64,000 nucleotides of DNA from Biformimicrobium ophioploci (lineage in GTDB: Bacteria > Pseudomonadota > Gammaproteobacteria > Pseudomonadales > Cellvibrionaceae). The translations under genes were made by a program, and so were the position numbers. Within the stretch, counting starts at the first letter, position 1; every line of letters starts with the position of its first letter. Positions 1 through 8,652 of this stretch are shown here, in pieces. The stretch is from positions 1-64,000 of the forward strand of contig NZ_BSYJ01000006.1 of the NCBI RefSeq assembly GCF_030270605.1, written 5' to 3'. The notes under the pieces were generated by a model that saw nothing but the letters and a program-made list of their open reading frames with translations, searched no databases and was not told the origin of the DNA.

Positions 1-81
1 TACCGAGCCTGCCGCCGGGCTTTCCGCCCTCAGTTTTGGATATAAGTCCTCAAAAACCCTTTTCAAGGGCACGAACAAAAA

Positions 82-657
82 ATGCAAAAAAAATCTGGCG
101 GACAACTTCGCCTGTTTGTCGCTTTGGAATTACCCGGCTCGCTGCACACCTACCTCGATGCCGTATGCAGTGCATTGCGGGCCAGCATCGGTCACAGCAA
201 GGACATACGCTGGAGCAAGCAGGCCAACCAGCATCTGACCATGTGTTTTCTGGGTGAAACGGAGCCCGGCTTGTTACCGGGCCTTTGCGGAGAACTGGAC
301 GCGATTGCATCGCAGCATGATTGCTTCGGAGGAGAGATTTTCCGGGTTTGCAGTTTTCCGGATGCCAAGTCACCCATCATCGCGGCCGAACTGGAAAGCA
401 ATCCGGATATGGAAAGGCTACACATGGATTGCGGGCGCCTCCTCTCCTTGGTTGGCAGGCCACCTGAAAGGCGGCGCTTTCGGCCACACATCACCCTGGC
501 CCGGTGCCGGCGACGCCTGCGCGAGCCGCCGCTACTGCCGGCGGCCCAGAACGTATATTTCGATCAGCTGGTTCTGGTGGCCAGTGAACTGACTCCGGGC
601 GGCAGTATCTACACGCCCATAGAGCGCTGGCCGCTGGGGCCAGCCACCCCCAATTAG
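82..657 (+). CDS. thpR: RNA 2',3'-cyclic phosphodiesterase (ThpR/LigT family)
   Basis: This 191-residue protein belongs to the 2H phosphoesterase superfamily, which opens 2',3'-cyclic phosphates on RNA ends. Both signature HxTx motifs are visible: HLTM near residue 53 (in HLTMCFLG) and HITL near residue 138 (in HITLARC). Their spacing of about 85 residues and the total length are normal for ThpR. The N-terminal LRLFVALELP stretch is also typical. The ATG is preceded by AAGGG about 13 nt upstream, which is a loose Shine-Dalgarno. The stop codon overlaps the stop of the convergent gene on the other strand by a few bases. It appears monocistronic. Family assignment is firm; the physiological substrate is not known from sequence. 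Confidence 0.9.
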   Translation: MQKKSGGQLRLFVALELPGSLHTYLDAVCSALRASIGHSKDIRWSKQANQHLTMCFLGETEPGLLPGLCGELDAIASQHDCFGGEIFRVCSFPDAKSPIIAAELESNPDMERLHMDCGRLLSLVGRPPERRRFRPHITLARCRRRLREPPLLPAAQNVYFDQLVLVASELTPGGSIYTPIERWPLGPATPN

Positions 658-1802
658 GGGGCGGTTACCGGCCCGACCGATGTCTCTACATATTCGGGGT
701 AGACCACCAGCCTTGGGCGGTCGAGCCTGCGCGCGTCAAAGATAAAGACATAGCGCTGGCCGGCGTCACGCTCAGGAATGGTGCGCTGGAAACGGCCACC
801 GTTCACCCGGAAAGACTGGGTGCCCGGCACCACTTCCATCACTGCACGGTACTGGTCCTGGCCGAGAAACTCGAATTCTGCGCTGCCGCGAATACTGGAA
901 TTCAGCGAAAGGTGCTTGAACGTATGGCGCCCCGCCCTGTCACTGCCCAGCAGCTCGTCAATGCGAGCTTTTTCCCGCTGTACATAGGCAAGCATTTCCG
1001 GCGCGATTTCCCGGGCAGCCTCTGATGCGGTTTCCACCTCGGAGGCCTGTACCTCAGCGACAGGCTCCGCAACCTCGGTTGCAGCCTCCGCGGGCTGTAC
1101 AGCAGTCTCCGGCATACCTGCGGCCACTTGCGTGGTCCCGGTATCCGCGGATGCCAGTACCAGCGGCATTTCGGGCCTTTCAGGCCTATCCGGTGGAGTA
1201 ATCGCCGGCGCTACCGGCGGTTTTGCCGCACGCGCCCGCGCCTGAGCGGCTTCGCGCCGCGCCGTGGCCGCCAGCTTGCGCTCACCGGCGGCAATGGCGC
1301 CTTCAATTTTCTTTACCTGCTCCCGCGCCTGTTCCAGCGCAGTCTGTTGTTCGGATACATTACCCAGCAGGAACTCGACCCGACGGGTACGGCTGTCGAT
1401 CGCACGCTCTGCCATTGCCAGACGGTGTTCTGCCCTGCGTGCCTCGCGCTGGTGGACATCGGAATCCTCCAGCTTGATCGCCGCCCGCGCCTCCAGCGCA
1501 GCATTGCGCGCTTCAGCAAAATCTGACTCCGCTTTCACAAGGGATTTGCGCGCCCTTTCTACACGGCTATCGAAAGAAAGGATATCGTTCTCAATCTGCT
1601 CGATTTCAACCAGCTGAATATCGAGTAACTGCCGCTGGCTGTCCAACCTGGCCTTTTCCTTCGCAACATCTGCGTGAGCCACGCCGGCAACTCCAAGCCC
1701 TGCCAGCAAAATGGCAATGAGAGCGCCCTTACGTGTACCACCCCGACGTGCGCTAGCCCACTTCACTTCACTTTCCCCTGTACCTTTTCGACCCGATCCC
1801 AT
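654..1802 (-). CDS. Secreted coiled-coil protein of unknown function
   Basis: I do not recognise this gene. From the chosen start it is about 382 residues. A short charged N-terminus is followed by a hydrophobic signal segment (KGALIAILLAGLGVAGVAHA), so export is likely. Roughly residues 45-190 are rich in E, R, A, K and Q and read as a long coiled coil. A Pro/Ala/Glu-rich linker follows. The last 110 residues form a separate globular domain containing RGSAEFEFLGQDQYRA and a repeated 'RFQRTIPERD...RYVFIFDARR' pattern. The start at 1802 is preferred over an upstream ATG at 1877 because AAAGGA lies about 10 nt before it and because it places the signal peptide closer to the N-terminus. An envelope role is only an inference. 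Confidence 0.7.
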   Translation of the reverse strand: MGSGRKGTGESEVKWASARRGGTRKGALIAILLAGLGVAGVAHADVAKEKARLDSQRQLLDIQLVEIEQIENDILSFDSRVERARKSLVKAESDFAEARNAALEARAAIKLEDSDVHQREARRAEHRLAMAERAIDSRTRRVEFLLGNVSEQQTALEQAREQVKKIEGAIAAGERKLAATARREAAQARARAAKPPVAPAITPPDRPERPEMPLVLASADTGTTQVAAGMPETAVQPAEAATEVAEPVAEVQASEVETASEAAREIAPEMLAYVQREKARIDELLGSDRAGRHTFKHLSLNSSIRGSAEFEFLGQDQYRAVMEVVPGTQSFRVNGGRFQRTIPERDAGQRYVFIFDARRLDRPRLVVYPEYVETSVGPVTAP

Positions 1803-2227
1803 CAACGACAATCCTTTCAACTCGATAGCCCCGAAAATCCGCATCCCGGTCACGCCCAATCCAGCGCCATGGTGCAAACGTGCAATTTAGCCGGCAATTA
1901 CACCGAAACGCAATGACCTAAATTGGGGATTCTGGTTGTCAAACCGCGCAGCCCCGCTTGTATGGCCTGGGAGCCGCGCCCCTTCAAAACCGGGCACCAC
2001 CGAGGGACCCAGCGCACACTCCCCCTGATACCCAATTCAGGTAATAACGAATTACCCATTTCATTCCGAAATAGCCCTTGATTTTTTTTCGGGGATCCGC
2101 ATTATGGAAATCGAGGAAAGACGAAAAAAACATTCCTCGAGGGCGCCCTCCCTAGTTAGATCAAGCATGAAGGCATCCTTCTTTATTGAAGGTTTGCAGG
2201 CATCCTACTAATCGGAGGTATTTGCCA
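1803..2227. other. Gene-free stretch between divergent genes
   Basis: This 425-bp interval carries the divergent promoters of the coiled-coil protein (minus) and the HPF-like gene (plus). I see no open frame of convincing composition. It contains a GGTGCAAACG element (1871-1894) and TGACCTAAATT (1914-1924), both echoed in other intergenic regions of the window. There are AT-rich runs near 2080-2110 that could hold promoter elements. No tRNA or riboswitch-like structure was recognised. Confidence 0.6.
1871..1924. promoter_or_regulatory. Candidate shared upstream element (GGTGCAAACG + TGACCTAAATT)
   Basis: GGTGCAAACGTGC at 1871 followed by AATTTAGCCGG resembles the sequence at 11185, where GGTGCAAACGCACC is followed by AAATCAGCCG. 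TGACCTAAATT at 1914 occurs exactly again at 8537, and a shorter form is at 11153. The element lies 70-120 nt upstream of the coiled-coil gene start. Whether a regulator binds here is untested. Confidence 0.25.
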
Positions 2228-2593
2228 ATGAAATCAGCGCCCTACGATAAAATCTTCTTTCGCGATCTCGACAAGTCTCCCACCCTTGCTGGCCTCGTCG
2301 CCAAAAAACTTGAGAAACTGGAACGATTCAGTGATGACATCCTGAGTAGTCGGGTCGTACTGGAAGCCCCCCACCAGCACAAGCACAAGGGCAAGAATTT
2401 CAAGGCATCCATTGAACTCGGGTTGCGCGGCGACTCCGTCACCATCAGCAACGAAGACGAATCGATTCACAAGGCCGTTATCAGCGCATTTGAATCTGCC
2501 GAGCGACGGGTCAAGGCACGACGCAGCAAGAAAATCGCGAAGCGCCACCAACCCCTCCCGCACCAGCTGGAGCCGGCCGAATCCGAGGCGTGA
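2228..2593 (+). CDS. HPF/RaiA-family ribosome-associated protein
   Basis: This 121-residue protein resembles the hibernation-promoting factor / RaiA (sigma-54 modulation) family, which binds the 30S subunit and stabilises idle ribosomes. It has the small alpha/beta fold pattern: an N-terminal FFRDLDKSP start, a helix with LVAKKLEKLERFSDDI, a beta strand ending in 'SRVVLEAPHQH', and a C-terminal helix with 'AVISAFESAERRVKARRSKK'. The family usually has this Lys/Arg-rich tail. The chosen ATG at 2228 follows a strong GGAGGT about 8 nt upstream; an in-frame ATG at 2186 lacks this. The gene is alone on its strand. It is slightly divergent, so the exact type (short HPF or YfiA-like) is unresolved. 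Confidence 0.8.
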   Translation: MKSAPYDKIFFRDLDKSPTLAGLVAKKLEKLERFSDDILSSRVVLEAPHQHKHKGKNFKASIELGLRGDSVTISNEDESIHKAVISAFESAERRVKARRSKKIAKRHQPLPHQLEPAESEA

Positions 2594-2629
2594 GCCCGGG
2601 ACCTGAGCAAACAACAACCTGCCAAAAAC

Positions 2630-2653
2630 CAAAAGCCGGGCATCGCCCGGCTT
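2630..2653 (-). terminator. Rho-independent terminator of gor
   Basis: On the minus strand a perfect 9-bp stem AAGCCGGGC / GCCCGGCTT with a 3-nt loop is followed by a T-rich run. It lies about 50 nt downstream of the gor stop codon. Confidence 0.75.
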
Positions 2654-2705
2654 CGCTACATGTTGCCGGTTTCCCGGCCCATGGGACAATCCGCCCCAGT
2701 TAAAC

Positions 2706-4067
2706 CTAACTGCTTTCTGTCCGCATGGTGACGAATTCTTCCGCGGCTGTCGGGTGGATTCCGATGGTGCTGTCGAACTCTGCCTTGGTCGCACCCGCCT
2801 TGATTGCTACCGCAATGCCCTGAATGATTTCCCCTGCGTCCGGCCCTACCATATGTGCACCGATCACACGGTCGCTGGCGCTCTCCACAATCAGCTTCAT
2901 AAACGAGCGCTCGTTGCGCCCACTGACCGTGAACTTCATCGGTTTGAAGCTGGACTTGAAGATCCTTAACTGCGTTCCCGCAGCACGCGCCTCCTCTTCC
3001 GTCAGGCCCACCGTTGCAATATTGGGCTGGCAGAACACTGCGGTGGGTATGTTCTGGTAATCGGGGCCGCTCGCAGCCCCTTCCTCCAGGTAACGCACAA
3101 AGGACATGGCTTCGGCGGTTGCGACCGGGGTCAATTGCGGCCCGCCAGTGACATCCCCCAATGCAAAGATGGACGGCACACTGGTCTGGAAATTTTCATT
3201 CACTGGAATGGTCCCGTCATCGCGCAGCTGCACACCCGCCTTTTCCAGACCCAGCCCGCTGGTGTTTGCAACCCGTCCGGTGGCGGTCAATACACAGTCG
3301 ACTTCCAGGGTCGTACCATCCGTCGCAGTCACATGCAATGTGCCATCGCCCCTGCGATCAATCCGGGCCACGTCCGCATTGAAGTGCAGGTCGACACCCT
3401 TCTCCAGCATCTGGTCGCGGACAAAATGGCGCACGTCCATGTCAAAGCCGCGCAGGAACAGATCCCGGCGGTAGAAAAGATGTGATTCACAGCCGAGACC
3501 ATTGAAGATACCGGCGAACTCCACCGCAATATAACCACCGCCGACCACCAGCACCCGGCGCGGCAGTGTTTCCATTGAGAACACCTCGTTGGAGGTGATG
3601 ACATGCTCGTTGCCGGGAAAGTCCGGGATAAACGGCCAGGCACCAGTAGCGACGAGAATCCGTTCGGCGCTGTAACTTTTGCCATCAACCTCGACCTGCT
3701 GCGGACCGGTGACTGTAGCCCTGCCATCGATGGTGGTGACTCCAGCATTGTCCAGCAGATTGCGATAGATGCCATTCAGGCGGGTAATCTCTGCCGCATT
3801 GTTATCGCGCAGGGTTGGCCAGGCAAAACCCTCGCCGCTCTGTGACCCGGACCATCCATAGGCGAGTGCATCCTGGAAGGATTCGCTGTATTCGCTGGCA
3901 TAGACAAACAACTTCTTGGGTACGCAGCCGACGTTCACACAGGTACCACCCATGTAGCGGTCTTCCGCGACTGCCACACGAAACCCTTTGGAGGCCGCCA
4001 TACGACTAGCCCGCACACCGCCGGACCCCGCCCCAACCACAAACAAATCAAAATCGAAATCAGACAC
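2706..4067 (-). CDS. gor: Glutathione-disulfide reductase
   Basis: This is a 453-residue FAD/NADPH flavoprotein that reduces oxidised glutathione in the cytoplasm. The N-terminal FAD motif [17 protein letters not shown] is followed by the redox-active disulfide in [14 protein letters not shown] (near residues 42-55). The NAD(P) motif [14 protein letters not shown] is followed by basic residues ([12 protein letters not shown]), which fits NADPH preference. The dimer-interface and active-site end HPTAAEEFV is present at the C-terminus. Length is standard for bacterial Gor. It is monocistronic, with a terminator downstream and a 226-bp divergent promoter region upstream. Function is confident. 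Confidence 0.95.
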   Translation of the reverse strand: MSDFDFDLFVVGAGSGGVRASRMAASKGFRVAVAEDRYMGGTCVNVGCVPKKLFVYASEYSESFQDALAYGWSGSQSGEGFAWPTLRDNNAAEITRLNGIYRNLLDNAGVTTIDGRATVTGPQQVEVDGKSYSAERILVATGAWPFIPDFPGNEHVITSNEVFSMETLPRRVLVVGGGYIAVEFAGIFNGLGCESHLFYRRDLFLRGFDMDVRHFVRDQMLEKGVDLHFNADVARIDRRGDGTLHVTATDGTTLEVDCVLTATGRVANTSGLGLEKAGVQLRDDGTIPVNENFQTSVPSIFALGDVTGGPQLTPVATAEAMSFVRYLEEGAASGPDYQNIPTAVFCQPNIATVGLTEEEARAAGTQLRIFKSSFKPMKFTVSGRNERSFMKLIVESASDRVIGAHMVGPDAGEIIQGIAVAIKAGATKAEFDSTIGIHPTAAEEFVTMRTESS

Positions 4068-4206
4068 CTGTTTTCCAACCTAATCGTGAGTCATGTCACA
4101 AGCGGACCAGCTTACACCGACGGCTCCTTGCCAGGAATGAAATTCCTCCCATTCGTGACATCGCTAGCCCGAATTACTAAAAATGTACTATTTACGCATT
4201 GACACC

Positions 4207-4229
4207 CAGAAATTTATCCGATATTTCTG
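4207..4229. promoter_or_regulatory. Inverted repeat between gor and a secreted-protein gene
   Basis: A perfect 7-bp inverted repeat, CAGAAAT and ATTTCTG separated by 9 nt, lies in the divergent promoter region 140 nt upstream of gor and 65 nt upstream of the small secreted protein gene. Spacing and AT-rich centre are operator-like. Which regulator would bind is unknown. Confidence 0.3.
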
Positions 4230-4293
4230 AGAATGCGATCACACTACAAAGCCTTAACGATAAAAAAGCCACAAGAATAAAAGGGCGAATACC

Positions 4294-4800
4294 ATGAAAA
4301 AGCAGAGCCATGCCTTCGCGGCAATCACCATCAGCCTGCTGCTGGGTTTTGTATGCAGCCCCGGCCACGCCAACACAGGCAACTATCCCGCCTACCTCAA
4401 CGAGGCCTATTGTACCGACCTGACGGACCAGTTTATCGACTCCGGCATGCGCAGCCTCGAAAAGTACGTCAACGACCACTTCCGCCCGGATCGCCGGCGC
4501 GGCATCAGCAATACGATCTCCTTTCTCGACAAGCGCGGTGAGTGGCTGGGCGAATGCAATGCCTACCTGCTGGACGTCAAGAAATCCAACGTCTTCTACA
4601 ACGAACAGACCACGGACGAAATTTTCATGGCTATGCAGGCGCTGGCGCGTGAGCTCAAGCACGTAAAGGACGGCGTTGAGTACCCGGATGCCCTCGGCCA
4701 GAACAACCCGCAACCCCATATCAAAAGCCGCTTCCAGGTACTGGCCAAGGCGGTGGACAAGCACCACACCGTGCGCCTGATGCAGAAGCAGTTCCAGTAA
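4294..4800 (+). CDS. Small secreted protein of unknown function
   Basis: A 168-residue protein I do not recognise. It starts with a clear Sec signal peptide (MKKQSHAFAAITISLLLGF, cleavage probably after GHA near residue 27). The mature part is polar, with two cysteines (in EAYCTDL and GECNAYLL) that could form a disulfide. It is mostly helical by residue pattern and has no known catalytic motif. It is followed by a strong terminator and so is probably a single-gene unit. A periplasmic location is inferred from the signal peptide. Confidence 0.75.
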   Translation: MKKQSHAFAAITISLLLGFVCSPGHANTGNYPAYLNEAYCTDLTDQFIDSGMRSLEKYVNDHFRPDRRRGISNTISFLDKRGEWLGECNAYLLDVKKSNVFYNEQTTDEIFMAMQALARELKHVKDGVEYPDALGQNNPQPHIKSRFQVLAKAVDKHHTVRLMQKQFQ

Positions 4801-4837
4801 CGCCACGCCCCTGAATCAAGCCAGAATCAAGCCCGAG

Positions 4838-4863
4838 CGCCCCGGTAAATCCGGGGCGTTTTT
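4838..4863 (+). terminator. Rho-independent terminator
   Basis: A perfect 8-bp stem CGCCCCGG / CCGGGGCG with a 5-nt loop is followed by TTTTT. It lies 38 nt after the stop of the small secreted protein gene. Confidence 0.9.
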
Positions 4864-4940
4864 ATTCCGGCGCCTGCCGGGAGAGATAGGCCTCCAGATT
4901 ACCCAGTTGCTGCGCGAGCATATTTTACCCTTTGTTTTGG

Positions 4941-6092
4941 CTACTTCTTCCCGCCCTCAGGCTTCGCCTCACCTGTCCCGGTCCGCTCATTCTCTCGCCT
5001 GGCTTGCTCCAGCAGTTGTTTAAGCAGGTCGTTGTCTTTGCCATTGCGGAAACTCTTGCCAATCTGCAGCATCACGCTGCGCAATTTGGGCCGCCGCTCC
5101 TCCGAGAAGGGCACCGGGCGACAGCTGTCGATGGTGGCCAAGCCAATCCGCGCCATAAACAGGCTCGCCCCCAGGCCCTGCCCCAGCCCACCCGCCGACC
5201 GGCTTAGGAAGCTGTGCCCTACCAGGTCGGGCCAGAATTCATTGAGCGCATACTGGGAAGCGCCGCTATAGGCAACCAGCGCCAGCGCTTTCTTGAACAG
5301 CCGCCAACGCACCACAATGGAAGGCTGCACGCCGTAAATCTGCGCAATATCGTCTACCAGCCTGAGTGACTGGCGCAATGCGATAAGCACATCGAGGGTC
5401 GCAAACGGGCTCAGGCCAACCAGCGCCCCGGAGGTACTGGCATGGCGTACCACCCGCCGCATCGCTTCCTGGTCCAGCGCTTCAAAGAACACCTTTTCCA
5501 GGTGCTGGACGTGCTCGGAGTCGTCGAAATAGTCCGGGCAATCCTTCAGCACACCGGAGAGCAGCGCGCCCTGCTGTTTCTTGCGGTACAGCGCCTTGAG
5601 CTGGCTGTTGATATCGGAAACATGCTCGCGCCGCCGCGTACCGCGCGCCGCCTCGGTGCTCTCCTGGATTTTCTCGAGCTGCCGCAACGGCTTGCCCGCG
5701 GAGAAATACTCAACGATGGCACCAGCGCAGAGGGCACTGAAGCCCGCCAGCACCAGCCCGCTCACAAGTCCCAGCGACCAGTGGATGGAGGATGCCCAGT
5801 TGTAGAGCCCCACCAGTTCCCAAGCGATGGCAACGCCGGTCAATACGAGGCCGGTAATCACCAGGGGTTTGAGCAGGCGCAATCTCCTGGTCGGCAGGCG
5901 CAGCTCGGAGAACGCCGTGGTGTTCGGCAGTGCCTCACCGGCGGTAATGGATTCCGGTTTGGCCTCCCCGGCCTCTGCCGCGCCGAGCTCCTCGATGCGG
6001 GTGCTGCCGCGCCCCGTTACCGGGCCGGCGCTTGATTCCAGAGAGGTCACGCGGGTCTGGCGCGGGCCATTGTTTGTGCTTCCGTTATCCAC
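4941..6092 (-). CDS. YcjF-like inner-membrane protein (DUF697/TIGR01620 family)
   Basis: A 383-residue membrane protein. A polar N-terminal 75 residues lead into two transmembrane segments, about 76-100 (LVITGLVLTGVAIAWELVGL) and 110-130 (LGLVSGLVLAGFSALCAG). A soluble region and a C-terminal DUF697-like helical domain (GLSPFATLDVLIALRQSL, IVVRWRLFKKALALV) follow. This arrangement fits YcjF. The start is GTG and overlaps the last codons of the upstream YcjX gene by 8 nt, so the two are translationally coupled. In enterobacteria ycjX and ycjF are neighbours in the heat- and envelope-stress response. The biochemical role is unknown even in the family. Confidence 0.85.
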   Translation of the reverse strand: MDNGSTNNGPRQTRVTSLESSAGPVTGRGSTRIEELGAAEAGEAKPESITAGEALPNTTAFSELRLPTRRLRLLKPLVITGLVLTGVAIAWELVGLYNWASSIHWSLGLVSGLVLAGFSALCAGAIVEYFSAGKPLRQLEKIQESTEAARGTRRREHVSDINSQLKALYRKKQQGALLSGVLKDCPDYFDDSEHVQHLEKVFFEALDQEAMRRVVRHASTSGALVGLSPFATLDVLIALRQSLRLVDDIAQIYGVQPSIVVRWRLFKKALALVAYSGASQYALNEFWPDLVGHSFLSRSAGGLGQGLGASLFMARIGLATIDSCRPVPFSEERRPKLRSVMLQIGKSFRNGKDNDLLKQLLEQARRENERTGTGEAKPEGGKK

Positions 6093-7512
6093 CGGTTTTG
6101 TCTCCCAGCAACAGGTTCAACAGCACATCGACACGGATATGCGGGATTTCCGCATGGGCGGAAAGCCCGGTCGGTGGGCGCAGCTTGGGTGGGGCGGCAT
6201 CGCGATAATGCTGCCAGCCGCCGGAGGCCGGCAGGTCCGGCAGTATCTCTGCATTCTCGAAGCCGAGGTGCCGCCCCTGCATATCAAACCCGGCTAGAAT
6301 CCGGCGTCCGCCCCGCACTATCTCGCTGGACGAGCGCACTGCAGAGATTGCCTCACAATAGAGCGGTAAACCGGATATCCGGGCGCTGTTAAAGGCCTGC
6401 CGCAACTGCTGGCCAAGCAATTGCCTCAGGGCATCGTGGTCGGCTGCCAGCACCTGATCCGACTTGGTCGCGGCAAAGATCAGTTTTTCGATACGTGGCC
6501 GGAACAGCTTGGTGAGGAAATTGCCCTTGCCGTATTCGAACGCATTGGCGATATGCCGGAATGCCATGCGCATATCCCGAACCGCCGCTTCCCCCGCATA
6601 GAGGGTACCGATCAGGTCCACCAGGATCAGCTGCCGGTCGATATGGCGGAACTGGCGCTCGACAAAGGGGGTTACGTGATCCCTGCAATAGTCGTTGTAG
6701 GCCGCCTGCATCACCGCATGCCAGCTGCCCGGGCGCGGCGCTTCTTCCGCGAAATTCGCAGCTAGCGCCGGCAACGGGAACAGCGCAGGGATTTCGTCAC
6801 TGCCCGCCGGAGGCATCAGTACCTGCCCTGGCTGCAGGTAGCTCAGGCGCGCCTGCTCGCGGCATTGCTGCAGGAACACACGGTAGCGCTCAGCCAGCTG
6901 CGCCAGAGCCACCGGGTCGCAATCCGCGGAGGGATCCAGTGCGCCGAGCTCCTGCAACAGGTCACCCGCCAGCCCCTTGCGCGGCTCCTCATGCAGCAAT
7001 TCATTTTGCTGTCGACACCAGTGCTGGAAATCCATGGAAAGCAGCGGAATGTCCATCAGCCACTCGCCGGGATAATCACGCAACTCCACCGCCAGGTGCA
7101 TCTTGTTACGCCAGGCGCGCGGCCTTTTGATGTGCAGGTGCATCTCAACCGCGGATTCCTCCTTGGTCGATTCCGGCCAATTCGGGGGTTCCGCACTCAG
7201 CGCCTGTATGGAGGCGTCGAACGGAAACGGCGGCAGGCCGGAATCCAGCAGAGGCAGGATATCCGTACCCAGCAGCCCTCCGCTCAGTGCCGGGGAAAAC
7301 CCGGGCAACTGGGCAACTTCGGGGTTGTGCAGCTGGTGCAGGATACTGGTTACAAGCGTTGTCTTGCCGCTGCCACTCAGGCCGGTGACACCGATACACA
7401 CGCGCCTGTCCAGTACACGCTCCATCGCCCAGGTGGCTTTTTCAGCGCCATCCTTGAGTTCACGTTGCAAGGACTTGCGCAGCGCCCTGATCCTGTCGCT
7501 GGTTTTTCCCAT
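6085..7512 (-). CDS. ycjX: YcjX-family GTP/ATP-binding protein
   Basis: About 475 residues from the chosen start MGKTSDRIRALRKSL. The Walker A loop GVTGLSGSGKTTL is near residue 42-54, and the length matches the DUF463 (YcjX) P-loop family of predicted GTPases. The conserved ELRDYPGEWL and FDMQGRHLGFENAEILP stretches also fit YcjX. It forms an operon with the downstream YcjF-like membrane protein (8-nt overlap). A longer start at 7533 adds seven residues; neither start has a strong Shine-Dalgarno, so this is a judgement. The pair is linked to stress responses in other Proteobacteria; the actual substrate or partner is unknown. Confidence 0.88.
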   Translation of the reverse strand: MGKTSDRIRALRKSLQRELKDGAEKATWAMERVLDRRVCIGVTGLSGSGKTTLVTSILHQLHNPEVAQLPGFSPALSGGLLGTDILPLLDSGLPPFPFDASIQALSAEPPNWPESTKEESAVEMHLHIKRPRAWRNKMHLAVELRDYPGEWLMDIPLLSMDFQHWCRQQNELLHEEPRKGLAGDLLQELGALDPSADCDPVALAQLAERYRVFLQQCREQARLSYLQPGQVLMPPAGSDEIPALFPLPALAANFAEEAPRPGSWHAVMQAAYNDYCRDHVTPFVERQFRHIDRQLILVDLIGTLYAGEAAVRDMRMAFRHIANAFEYGKGNFLTKLFRPRIEKLIFAATKSDQVLAADHDALRQLLGQQLRQAFNSARISGLPLYCEAISAVRSSSEIVRGGRRILAGFDMQGRHLGFENAEILPDLPASGGWQHYRDAAPPKLRPPTGLSAHAEIPHIRVDVLLNLLLGDKTGG

Positions 7513-7549
7513 CTCAATACTCTGCCAATGCAATGCCGGACATCATAAC

Positions 7550-7585
7550 CAAAAAAGGCACAACATTTCTGTTGTGCCTTTTCAA
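7550..7585. terminator. Bidirectional-type terminator
   Basis: A perfect 12-bp stem AAAAGGCACAAC / GTTGTGCCTTTT with a 6-nt loop and flanking A and T runs lies 20 nt after the stop of the GIN-domain gene and just before the YcjX start. It should end minus-strand transcription of the GIN-domain gene and isolate the YcjX operon. Confidence 0.9.
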
Positions 7586-7603
7586 CTGCGGTTTTTTAGC
7601 CGC

Positions 7604-8404
7604 TTATTCAATCACCGCGATATCGCCGGAGCCCATGACCCTGAAAGACTGGCTCTGCGGCTTGCGGATGACAACATCGCCGGAGCCCATCACGGTGCCG
7701 CTCGCGGTGGTGCTTTGCAGGTTGCGCCCGTGGAAGTCGCCAGAGCCCATTACGCTAACGGCCAGGGTATCCACCTTACCGGCCACCATGATGTCGCCGG
7801 AGCCTGCGATGTCGGCACCCATGGTTTCACCGGCGAAATTCTTGACGCTCAGGTCGCCATTGCCCTTCACCTCCATGCCCATGGTACCGGCGAGGACCGT
7901 ATCGATAACCAGATCACCGGAGCCCATTACACTCAGGCTCAGTTTTTCCGCGGCAATCCGGTCAGCCTGGATCAGGCCACTGCCCATAACCGACAGCGCC
8001 AGATTCTCGCTCTCCAGGTTTTTGGCGATGGCCTCACCGGATCCTTTCACCTCCAGCGCCTCGAGCTTCGGAAGGCTGACGCGGAAAATCACTTCATCAT
8101 CGTTGGATACAGTCACCGCACCAAAAAACAGTTTCTTTTCTTTCTCTACAGACAGCTCCAGGGTATCCCCACTCGTTTCCACACGGACAAACTCCATCAG
8201 TTCGGCCGGCCCCTCGGCCACCACGGAAAACGTATTAGCCTGAGTGATCTCGAGGCGCGGACCGCCTTTCAGCTCCAGGCTGTCAAAGCCGCGCACGTCG
8301 AAAGTCCGGGTGGCCATTTCCTCAGCCAGGGCCGCTGGGAGTTGCGCCAAGCTGGCCAATGCCAGTGCCAGGCCGGCAACTGTGGATCTTGCTAGGTTCA
8401 TCAT
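7604..8404 (-). CDS. Secreted GIN-domain (DUF2807) protein
   Basis: A 266-residue protein with a Sec signal peptide (ending near QLPAALA, residue 27). The mature region is a repetitive beta-rich domain of the DUF2807 or 'GIN' type, described as a putative autotransporter adhesin head. The motif xGSGD/xGSGx recurs at least seven times (VKGSGEA, VMGSGLI, VMGSGDL, IAGSGDI, VMGSGDF, VMGSGDV, VMGSGDI), spaced about 20-24 residues in the second half, which suggests a beta-solenoid. The start follows GGAG 7 nt upstream. It is monocistronic with its own terminator. Such proteins are envelope-located; the ligand is unknown. No autotransporter barrel is present. Confidence 0.85.
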   Translation of the reverse strand: MMNLARSTVAGLALALASLAQLPAALAEEMATRTFDVRGFDSLELKGGPRLEITQANTFSVVAEGPAELMEFVRVETSGDTLELSVEKEKKLFFGAVTVSNDDEVIFRVSLPKLEALEVKGSGEAIAKNLESENLALSVMGSGLIQADRIAAEKLSLSVMGSGDLVIDTVLAGTMGMEVKGNGDLSVKNFAGETMGADIAGSGDIMVAGKVDTLAVSVMGSGDFHGRNLQSTTASGTVMGSGDVVIRKPQSQSFRVMGSGDIAVIE

Positions 8405-8652
8405 TTGAGCACTCCTTAACTTTACTTTTGCGTGCCGAAATTACTGCTGTTGTCTAAATGACGACGCAACCCCGCCCGTTGGATGCAGCCGAGGTAAAAT
8501 TTTTCGGTCAGACGTCCAATCCGGCCAATATTAGCATGACCTAAATTAGCGATGACCGACAAGTTACCTTACAATCTTTGCGCATTCGCGGGCTTCCCGC
8601 CCCGAAAGCCCGGCCACCCGGCCATTTTTTGTGCAACCAGGACGATTTCAGC

